Origin: Procambarus clarkii
Taxonomy: Eukaryota > Arthropoda > Malacostraca > Decapoda > Cambaridae
NCBI RefSeq assembly: GCF_040958095.1
Contig: NC_091154.1
Location: 46,174,232 to 46,238,231, forward strand
DNA: 64,000 nucleotides
Reading direction: 5' to 3'
Part shown: in pieces, positions 55,446-64,000 of the stretch
Numbering within the stretch: position 1 is the stretch's first letter
How the letters are laid out: each line of letters starts with the position of its first letter
Notes under the pieces: model-generated
Seen by the model: the letters and a program-made list of their open reading frames with translations, nothing else
The model's database searches: none
Told to the model about the DNA's origin: nothing
Position numbers and translations under genes: made by a program

Positions 55446-57596
55446 CTATGCCTGTTCTTCAGCACTTTGCCTGTTCTTCAACACTCTCCCTGTTCTTCAG
55501 CACTAGGCCTGTTCTTCAGCACTATGCCTGTTCTTCAGCACTTTGCCTGTTCTTCAGCACTTTGCCTGTTCTTCAGCACTATGCCTGTTCTTCAGCACTT
55601 TGCCTGTTCTTCAGCACTATGCCTGTTCTTCAGCACTTTACCTGTTCTTCAGCACTTTGCCTGTTCTTCAGCACTTTGCCTGTTCTTCAGCACTTTGCCT
55701 GTTCTTCAGCACTTTGCCTATTCTTCAGCACTATGCCTGTTCTTCAGCACTTTGCCTGTTCTTCAGCACTATGCCTGTTCTTCAGCACTTTACCTGTTCT
55801 TCAGCACTTTGCCTGTTCTTCAGCACTTTGCCTGTTCTTCAGCACTTTGCCTGTTCTTCAGCACTATGCCTGTTCTTCAGCATTCTGCCTGTTCTTCAGC
55901 ACCATGCCAGTTCTTCAGCACTCTGCCTGTTCTTCAGCACTATGCCTGTTCTTCAGCACTATGCCTGTTCTTCAGCACTTTGTCTGTTCTTCAGCACTAT
56001 GCCTGTTCTTCAGCACTCTGCCTGTTCTTCAGCATATGCCTGTTCTTCAGCACTATGCCTGTTCTTCAGCACTATGCCTGTTCTTCAGCACTATGCCTGT
56101 TCTTCAGTACTCTGCCTGTTCTTCAGCACTTTGCCTGTTCTTCAGCGCTATGCCTGTTCTTCAGCACTTTGCCTGTTCTTCAGCACTATGCCTGTTCTTC
56201 AGCAGTATGCCTGTTCTTCAGCACTATGCCTGTTCTTCATCACTATGACTGTTCTTCAGCACCATGCCTGTTCTTCAGCTCTATGCCTGTTCTTCAGCAC
56301 TTTGCCTGTTCTTCAACACTCTCCCTGTTCTTCAGCACTAGGCCTGTTCTTCAGCACTATGCCTGTTCTTCAGCACTTTGCCTGTTCTTCAGCACTTTGC
56401 CTGTTCTTCAGCACTATGCCTGTTCTTCAGCACTTTGCCTGTTCTTCAGCACTATGCCTGTTCTTCAGCACTTTACCTGTTCTTCAGCACTTTGCCTGTT
56501 CTTCAGCACTTTGCCTGTTCTTCAGCACTTTGCCTGTTCTTCAGCACTTTGCCTATTCTTCAGCACTATGCCTGTTCTTCAGCACTTTGCCTGTTCTTCA
56601 GCACTATGCCTGTTCTTCAGCACTTTACCTGTTCTTCAGCACTTTGCCTGTTCTTCAGCACTTTGCCTGTTCTTCAGCACTTTGCCTGTTCTTCAGCACT
56701 ATGCCTGTTCTTCAGCATTCTGCCTGTTCTTCAGCACTCTGCCTGTTCTTTAGCACTATGCCTGTTCTTCAGCAATATGCCTGTTCTTCAGCACCATGCC
56801 AGTTCTTCAGCACTCTGCCTGTTCTTCAGCACTATGCCTGTTCTTCAGCACTATGCCTGTTCTTCAGCACTTTGTCTGTTCTTCAGCACTATGCCTGTTC
56901 TTCAGCACTCTGCCTGTTCTTCAGCATATGCCTGTTCTTCAGCACTATGCCTGTTCTTCAGCACTATGCCTGTTCTTCAGCACTATGCCTGTTCTTCAGT
57001 ACTCTGCCTGTTCTTCAGCACTTTGCCTGTTCTTCAGCGCTATGCCTGTTCTTCAGCACTTTGCCTGTTCTTCAGCACTATGCCTGTTCTTCAGCAGTAT
57101 GCCTGTTCTTCAGCACTATGCCTGTTCTTCATCACTATGACTGTTCTTCAGCACTCTGCCTGTTCTTCAGCACTATGCCTGTTCTTCAGCATATGCCTGT
57201 TCTTCAGCACTATGCCTGTTCTTCAACACTATGCCTGTTCTTCAGCATATGCCTGCTTTTCAGCACTGCCTGTTCTTCAGTATATGCCTGTTCTTCAGCA
57301 CTATGCCTGTTCTTCAGCACTATGCCTGTTCTTCAGCACTTAGCCTGTTCTTCAGCACTATGCCTGTTCCTAAGCATATGCCTGTTCTTCAACACTTTGC
57401 CTGTTCTTCAACACTTTGCCTGTTCTTCAACACTTTGCCTGTTCTTCAGCACTATGCCTGTTCTTCAGCACTATGCCTGTTCTTCAGCACTTAGCCTGTT
57501 CTTCAGCACTATGCCTGTTCCTAAGCATATGCCTGTTCTTCAACACTTTGCCTGTTCTTCAGCACTATGCCTGTTCTTCAACACTTTGCCTGTTAT

Positions 57597-57770
57597 TTCC
57601 TGTGTTTACCAAAATATATTAAGCCAATGCCGATCTCGTTTAAAACAACCTGCTTTGCCCGTTTTATTAGTTTAATGGTATAAATACATTGCTACCCAAT
57701 CACATTAACTTAGTCAAAATATAATTTGCATGGACTAAAACGAGTAAATATAAACATAAGTAAGATAAGC
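57597..57770. other. Short unique spacer
   Basis: Single-copy sequence between the 19-bp and 51-bp arrays. No feature is recognised. Confidence 0.6.
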
Positions 57771-59912
57771 TGTGGCGTGTTGATAAGACTGTGTATTCGA
57801 GCCAGACCTTTAGGTAGGATCTGTGGCGTGTTGATAAGACTGTGTATGCGAGCCAGACCTTCAGGTAGGACCTGTGGCGTGTTGATAAGACTGTGTATGC
57901 GAGCCAGACCTTCAGGTAGGACCTGTGGCGTGTTGATAAGACTGTGTATGCGAGCCAGACCTTCAGGTAGGACCTGTGGCGTGTTGATAAGTCTGTGTAT
58001 GCGAGCCAGACCTTCAGGTAGGACCTGTGGCGTGTTGATAAGACTGTGTATGCGAGCCAGACCTTCAGGTAGGACCTGTGGCGTGTTGATAAGACTGTGT
58101 ATGCGAGCCAGACCTTCAGGTAGGACCTGTGGCGTGTTGATAAGACTGTGTATGCGAGCCAGACCTTCAGGTAGGACCTGTGGCGTGTTGATAAGACTGT
58201 GTATGCGAGCCAGACCTTCAGGTAAGACCTGTGGCGTGTTGACAAGACTGTGTATGCGAGCCAGACCTTCAGGTAGGACCTGTGGCGTGTTGATAAGACT
58301 GTGTATGCGAGCCAGACCTTCAGGTAGGACCTGTGGCGTGTTGATATGACTGTGTATACGAGCCAGACCTTCAGGTAGGACCTGTGGCGTGTTGATAAGA
58401 CTGTGTATGCGAGCCAGACCTTCAGGTAGGACCTGTGGCGTGTTGATACGACTGTGTATGCGAGCCAGACCTTCAGGTAGGACCTGTAGCGTGTTGATAA
58501 GACTGTGTATGCGAGCCAGACCTTCAGGTAGGACCTGTGGCGTGTTGATAAGACCTGTGTATGCGAGCCAGACCTTCAGGTAAGACCTGTGGCGTGTTGA
58601 TAAGACTGTGTATGCGAGCCAGACCTTCAGGTAAGACCTGTGGCGTGTTGATAAGACTGTGTATGCGAGCCAGACCTTCAGGTAAGACCTGTGGCGTGTT
58701 GATAAGACTGTGTATGCGAGCCAGACCTTCAGGTAGGACCTGTGGCGTGTTGATAAGACTGTGTATGCGAGCCAGACCTTCAGGTAGGACCTGTGGCGTG
58801 TTGATACGACTGTGTATACGAGCCAGACCTTCAGGTAGGACCTGTGGCGTGTTGATAAGACTGTGTATGCGAGCCAAACCTTCAGGTAGGACCTGTGGCG
58901 TGTTGATAAGCCTGTGTATGCGAGCCAGACCTTCAGGTAGGACCTGTGGCGTGTTGATAAGACTGTGTATGCGAGCCAGACCTTCAGGTAGGACCTGTGG
59001 CGTGTTGATAAGACTGTGTATGCGAGCCAGACCTTCAGGTAGGACCTGTGGCGTGTTGATAAGACTGTGTATGCGAGCCAGACCTTCAGGTAGGACCTGT
59101 GGCGTGTTGATAAGACTGTGTATGCGAGCCAGACCTTCAGGTAGGACCTGTGGCGTGTTGATAAGACTGTGTATGCGAGCCAGACCTTCAGGTAGGACCT
59201 GTGGCGTGTTGATATGACTGTGTATGCGAGCCAGACCTTCAGGTAGGACCTGTGGCGTGTTGATAAGACTGTGTATGCGAGCCAGACCTTCAGGTAGGAC
59301 CTGTGGCGTGTTGATAAGACTGTGTATGCGAGCCAGACCTTCAGGTAGGACCTGTGGCGTGTTGATATGACTGTGTATGCGAGCCAGACCTTCAGGTAGG
59401 ACCTGTGGCGTGTTGATAAGACTGTGTATGCGAGCCAGACCTTCAGGTAGGACCTGTGGCGTGTTGATAAGACTGTGTATGCGAGCCAGACCTTCAGGTA
59501 AGACCTGTGGCGTGTTGATATGACTGTGTATGCGAGCCAGACCTTCAGGTAAGACCTGTGGCGTGTTGATATGACTGTGTATGCGAGCCAGACCTTCAGG
59601 TAGGACCTGTGGCGTGTTGATATGACTGTGTATGCGAGCCAGACCTTCAGGTAGGACCTGTGTCGTGTTGATAAGACTGTGTATGCGAGCCAGACCTTCA
59701 GGTAGGACCTGTGGCGTGTTGATAAGACTGTGTATGCGAGCCAGACCTTCAGGTAAGACCTGTGGCGTGTTGATATGACTGTGTATGCGAGCCAGACCTT
59801 CAGGTAGGACCTGTGGCGTGTTGATAAGACTGTGTATGCGAGCCAGACCTTCAGGTAGGACCTGTGGCGTGTTGATAAGACTGTGTATGCGAGCCAGACC
59901 TTCAGGTAGGAC
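57771..59912. repeat. 51-bp tandem repeat, about 42 units
   Basis: The unit combines GGCGTGTTGATAAGACTG, TGTATGCGAGCCAGACC and TTCAGGTAGGACCTGT. Its length is a multiple of three. One plus frame (cycle CGVLIRLCMRARPSGRT) and two minus frames (cycles HSLINTPQVLPEGLARI and VLSTRHRSYLKVWLAYT) stay open for hundreds of codons. Rare single-base changes in length occur (near 58555). Each unit contains CAGGTAGGA or CAGGTAAGA, which match a splice donor. No gene is supported. Confidence 0.96.
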
Positions 59913-60007
59913 CGGGGAGTAAGCTGTAACACAGGCAGATCCACCCGCTATCATAAACCTGTGACAAGTTAACAACAATAATAATACTGTATATAAATAA
60001 AATAATA

Positions 60008-60200
60008 AGGGTTCCGGTAGTACAGTCGGGCTCGTTCTCGACGCACGATCAAGAATTCCGGGTTCGAATCTCAATACAGAAATAATTTCATTTCACCTAA
60101 TGCGTCTGTTCACCTGGCAGTAAGTAGGTACTCAGGAGTTAGTAAGCTTGTTATGGATGTTGTATCCTAAGGGGGTCGGTAATTCCCCCCCTGGGGGTGG
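60008..60200 (+). mobile_element. tRNA-derived SINE
   Basis: A tRNA-like head has box A (TAGTACAGTCGG) and box B (GGTTCGAATCT) 37 or so bases apart. It is followed by a body containing TTCACCTGGCAGTAAGTAGG and ACTCAGGAGTTAG, a segment I associate with decapod SINEs. This head is unrelated to the 260-bp repeat at 8 kb. The 3' end is uncertain; a G-rich stretch and AT-rich tail follow. Confidence 0.65.
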
Positions 60201-60316
60201 GGGGGTCCTCGATATATGCCTACCGTATATGAATATACTCTGGCTTCCTGTCCCTCGACACAATGATTTATTATAATTTTAATTAAAATTATTAGAAGTA
60301 ATAGTGCAGATATTTG

Positions 60317-60487
60317 AACTGGTTCACATACCCTACTGGAACCAGTTGGACTGGTTCACATACCCTACTGGAACCAGTTGGACTGGTTCACATACCCTAC
60401 TGGAACCAGTTGGACTGGTTCACATACCCTACTGGAACCAGTTGGACTGGTTCACATACCCTACTGGAACCAGTTGGACTGGTTCAA
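60317..60487. repeat. 32-bp tandem repeat, about 5.3 units, hairpin-forming
   Basis: GGTTCACATACC recurs every 32 bp from 60321 to 60449, with a degenerate copy at 60481. Each unit contains CTGGTTC and its complement GAACCAG, separated by about 12 nt. Confidence 0.95.
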
Positions 60488-60496
60488 ATTCACTGA

Positions 60497-63400
60497 CCAA
60501 CTTCTTAACTGTTTAAGGGCTTGGAGAACAACTTCTTAATGTTTGAGGGCTCGGGGGGCCAACTTCTTAACTGTTTGAGGGCTCGGGGAGCCAACTTCTT
60601 AACTGTTTAAGGGCTCGGGGGACCAACTTCTTAACTCTTTGAGGGCTCGAGGGGCCAACTTCTTAACAGTTTAAGGGCTCGGGCGCAAACTTCTTAACGG
60701 TTTAAGAGCTCGGGGGCCAACTTCTTAACTGTTTGAGGGGCTCGGGGCCAACTTCTTAACGGTTTATGGGCTCCGAGGCCAACTTCTTAACTGTTTAAGG
60801 GCTTGGGGGCCAACTTCTTAACTGTTTGAGGGCTCGCGGGCCAACTTATTAACCGTTTATGGGCTCCGGGGCCACCTTCTTTATTGTTTTAGGGCTTGGG
60901 GGCCGACTTCTTAACGGTTTATGGGCTCGGGGGCCAACTTCTTAACTGTTTAATGGCTCGGGGGCAACTTCTTAACTGTTTATGGGATAGGGGGCCAACT
61001 TCTTAACTGTTTGAGGGCTCTGGGGCCAACTTCTTAACTGTTTGAGGGCTCTGGGGCCTACTTCTTAACGGTATAAGAGTTCGAGGGCCAACTTCTTAAC
61101 AGTTTGAGAGCTCGGGGGCCAACTTCTTAACTGTTTATTGGTTCGAGGGCCAACTTCTTTACTATTTTTTAGCTCGAGGGCCAAAATCATAACTGGTTAT
61201 AGGCTCGGAGGGCCAACTTCTTCACTATTATTGGACTCGGGGGGGGGGGGGCCAACTTCTTAACTATTTACGGGCTCAGGGGCCCAACTTCTTCACTGTT
61301 TATGGGCGCGGGGACCAATTTCTTAACTGTTTATTGGCTCGAGGGCCAACTTCTTCACTTTTTGGGGGTTCGGGGGCCAACTTCTTAACTGCTTATGGGC
61401 ACGGGGGCCAACTTCTTAACTGTTTATGGGCTCGGGGGCCAACTTCTTAACTGTTTGAGGGCTCGAGGGGCCAACTTCTTAACTGTTTGAGGGCTCTGGG
61501 AGAAAACTTCTTAACTGTTTAAGGGCTCGGGGGACCAACTTCTTAACTGTTTAAGGGCTCGGGGAGCCAACCTCTTATCAGTTTAAGGGCTCGGGGGCCA
61601 ACTTCTTAACGGTTTAAGAGCTCGGGGGCCAACTTCCTAACTGTTTGATGGGCTCGGGGGCCAACTTCTTAACGGTTTATGGGCTCCGAGGCCAACTTCT
61701 TAACTGTTTAAGGGCTTGGGGGCCAACTTCTTAACTGTTTGAGGGCTCGGGGGCCAACTTCTTAACAGTTTATGGGCTCCAGGGCCACCTTCTTAATTGT
61801 TTAAGGGCTTGGGGGCCTACTTATTAACGGTTTATGGGCTCGGGGGCCAACTTCTTAACTGTTTAAGGGCTCGGGGGCAACTTCTTAACTGTTTATGGGC
61901 TCGAGGGCCAACTTCTTAACTGTTTGAGGGCTATGAGGCCAACTTCTTAACTGTTTGAGGGTTCTGGGGCCTACTTCTTAACGGTATAAGAGCTCGGGGG
62001 CTAACTTCTTAACTGTTTGAGAGCTCGGGGGCCAACTTCTTAACTGTTTATTGGTTCGAGGGCCAACTTCTTTACTATTTTTGGGCGCGGGGGCCAAATT
62101 CTTAACTGGTTATAGGCTCGGGGGACAACTTCTTCACTATTATTGGACTCGGGGGGGCCAACTTCTTCAATTTTTATGGGTTCAGGGTCCAACTTCTTAA
62201 CAGTTTGTGGGCTCGGGGGTCAACTTCTTAAGTATTTATGGGCTTGAGGGCCACGTTCTTAACAGTTTGTGGGCTCGGAGGCCAACTTCTTCACTATTTT
62301 TAGGCTCGGGGGCCAACTTCTTGACTGTTTATGGACTCGGGGGCCACCTTCTTAACTATTTATGGACTCGGGAACCAATTTCTGCACTGTTTATGGGCTC
62401 GGGAGCCAAATTCTTAACTGTTTATGGGCTTGGGGGCCAACTTCTTAACTGTATAAGGGCTTGGGGGCCAACTTCTTATCTGTTTATGGGCTCGGGGGCA
62501 AACTTTTTAATTGTTTATGGGCTCGGGGACCATCTTCTTAACTGTTTATAGGCTCAGGGGTCAACTTCTTAACTGTTTATGGGCTCACTGGCAAACTTCT
62601 TAACTTTTTATGGGCTCGGGGCCATCTTCTTAATTGTTTATGGGCACTGGGGCCAACTTCTTAACTATTGTTGGCTCGAGGGCCAACTTCTTAACTGTTT
62701 ATGGGCTCGGGGGCAAAGTTCTTAACTGTTTATGGGCTCAGGGCCGACTTCTTAACTGTTTATGGGCTCGGAGGCCAACTTCTTAACTGTTTATGGGCTT
62801 AGGGGCAAACGTCTTACCTATTTATTGGCTCAGGGCCAACTTTTCAATAGTTTTTGGAATCGGGGGCCAACTTCTTCACTGTTTATGGGCTCAGGGCCAA
62901 CATCTTAACTGTTTATGGGCTCGGGGGTCAACTTCTTAACTGTTTATAGGCTCGGGGCCCAACTTCTAAACTATTTATTATCTCGGGGGCCAGCTTCTTA
63001 AATGTTTTTGGGCTCGGGGACCGTTTTCTTAACTGTTTATTAGCTCGAGGGCCAACATCTTAACTGTTTATTGGCTCGATTGCCAACTTCTTAACTGTTT
63101 ATGGGCTCGAGGACAAACTTCTTAACTGTTTATGGGCTCGGGGGCCCACTTCTTAATAGTTAATATGCTCGGGGACCATCTTCTTAATTGTTTATGGGTT
63201 CAGGGTCCACCTTCTTAACTGTTTATAAGCTCGGTGGCCAACTTCATAACTGTTTATTAGCTCGGGGACCAACTTCTTAACAGTTTATGGGCTCAAGGAC
63301 CCACTTCTTAACTTTTTATGGGCTAGGGGCCAACTTCTTGTTTTTGGGCTCGGGGACCGTCTTCTTAACTGTTTAAAGGCTCAGGGGAAAACTTCTTAAC

Positions 63401-64000
63401 TGTTTAACTGTTCGGGGGCCAACTTTCTAACTGTTTAACAATTCGGGGGCCAACTTCTTCAATGTTTATGGGCTCGAGGGCCCACCTTCTTCGCTGTTTA
63501 TTGGCTCGAGGGCCAACTTTCTCACTATTTTTGGCTCGGGGGCCAACTTTTTCACTATTTTTGGGTTTGGGGGGCCAACTTCTTAACTATTTACGGGCTC
63601 AGGGGCCAACTTCTTCACAGTTTATGGGCGCAGGGACCAACTTCTTAACTGTTTATTGGCTCGAGGGCCAACTTCTTCACTATTTTTGGGCTCGGGGGCC
63701 AACTTCTTAACTGTTTATGGGCTCCGGGGCCAACTTCCTAATTGTTTATGGGTTCAGGGGCCAACTTTTTAACAGTTTGTGGGCTCTGGAGCCAACTTCT
63801 AAAGTGTTTATTGGCTCAAGGGCCAACTTCTTCACTTTTTTTGGGCTCGGGAGCCAACTTCTTAACTATTTATGAACCAGGGGCCAACTTCTTCACTATT
63901 TATGGGCTCGAGGCCAACTTCTTAACTGTTTATTGGATCGAGAGCCAACTTCTTCACTATTTTGAGCTCGGGGGGCCAACTTCTTAACTGTTTATTGGCT
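60497..64000. repeat. About 31-bp degenerate tandem repeat, continuing beyond the window
   Basis: The unit combines CCAACTTCTTAACTG with TTTATGGGCTCGGGGG and varies in length by one or two bases, mainly in the G-run. Around 112 units are present, far more diverged than the other arrays. Short frames reading LGSGANFLTVYGL-like cycles arise from the repeat. The array is not finished at 64000. Confidence 0.95.

Larger units (their letters stand above)
37307..57596 (+). repeat. 19-bp satellite array, 20.3 kb, over 1,000 units
   Basis: The consensus unit is CTGTTCTTCAGCACTATGC. Common variants change TATG to TTTG, CAGCAC to CAACAC or CGACAC, or TTCTTC to TATTTA. Some units are 17 bp (CAGCATATG type) and others carry four extra bases (TGCCTGTCTG). 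The plus-strand unit has no stop codon in any phase. Because 19 is not a multiple of 3, every plus frame reads the same 19-residue cycle, CLFFSTMPVLQHYACSSAL, giving frames up to 1,011 codons. Stops come from CACTAAACC-type variants. I treat it as non-coding. Confidence 0.98.

Noticed and set aside
37307-57596. More than a thousand TGTTCT steroid-receptor half-sites
   Set aside because: The hexamer is part of the 19-bp unit. There is no paired-site spacing, and no matching vertebrate-type receptor is expected in arthropods.
37241-57675. Many overlapping plus-strand frames of up to 1,011 codons rich in Cys, Ser and Leu
   Set aside because: They are the 19-bp satellite in three equivalent phases. 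The Cys-rich look follows from TGC/TGT in the unit and not from a protein family.
57710-60074. Frames of 744 and 516 codons on the minus strand and smaller ones on the plus strand
   Set aside because: Three frames of the 51-bp unit are stop-free at once, which is the mark of a repeat and not of a gene.

Overview
Organism. The window reads as nuclear DNA of an arthropod, most likely a decapod crustacean (crayfish, lobster or shrimp). The basis is extreme microsatellite and minisatellite density with long pure (TA)n runs, a small inverted-repeat transposon carrying arthropod-type TTAGG repeats, tRNA-derived SINE-like repeats, and decayed Penelope-like, Ty3/Gypsy-type and non-LTR retrotransposons. 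No bacterial gene organisation, rRNA gene or CRISPR array is visible. The species assignment is inference.

Layout. 1-2.35 kb holds a Penelope-type terminal repeat, (TA)n, a truncated MITE, a pyrimidine-rich tract and the endonuclease end of a non-LTR element. 3.1-5.5 kb is a first array of a 26-bp satellite. 5.5-15.35 kb is a transposon block: an unassigned stretch, a complete 389-bp MITE, an inverted and tandem array of a 260-bp tRNA-derived repeat, a 167-nt near-perfect palindrome, a 5'-truncated Penelope-like element, and a Gypsy-type pol remnant on the minus strand that runs straight into the next array. 15.35-29.33 kb is the main 26-bp array, part of which has a higher-order repeat of about 1.8-2.05 kb. 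29.5-31.0 kb is the 3' end of a non-LTR retrotransposon. From there on the window is a chain of unrelated tandem repeats: 54 bp x 40 (31.0-33.2 kb), 25 bp (33.3-34.3 kb), 31/42 bp (34.8-35.4 kb), about 42 bp with C-runs (36.2-37.2 kb), 19 bp (37.3-57.6 kb, over 1,000 units), 51 bp (57.8-59.9 kb), 32 bp (60.3-60.5 kb) and about 31 bp (60.5 kb to the end). By my estimate three quarters or more of the window is tandem repeat.

Genes. The only plausible host coding sequence is one first coding exon at 34425-34737 (+). It encodes the N-terminus of a probable type II membrane protein and ends at a good splice donor. Every very long open frame elsewhere (up to about 1,900 codons) is explained by a satellite unit whose one strand lacks stop codons. 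The transposon genes are all truncated or broken, so no working pathway or operon can be described.

Most interesting signals. (1) Hammerhead-ribozyme-like folds in two divergent copies of the Penelope terminal repeat, supported by base changes that keep pairing. (2) Higher-order and segmental duplication inside the 26-bp and 19-bp arrays. (3) A series of inverted-duplication junctions in the first 12 kb. (4) CRE-like TGACGT motifs in the two different satellites that flank the only candidate exon.
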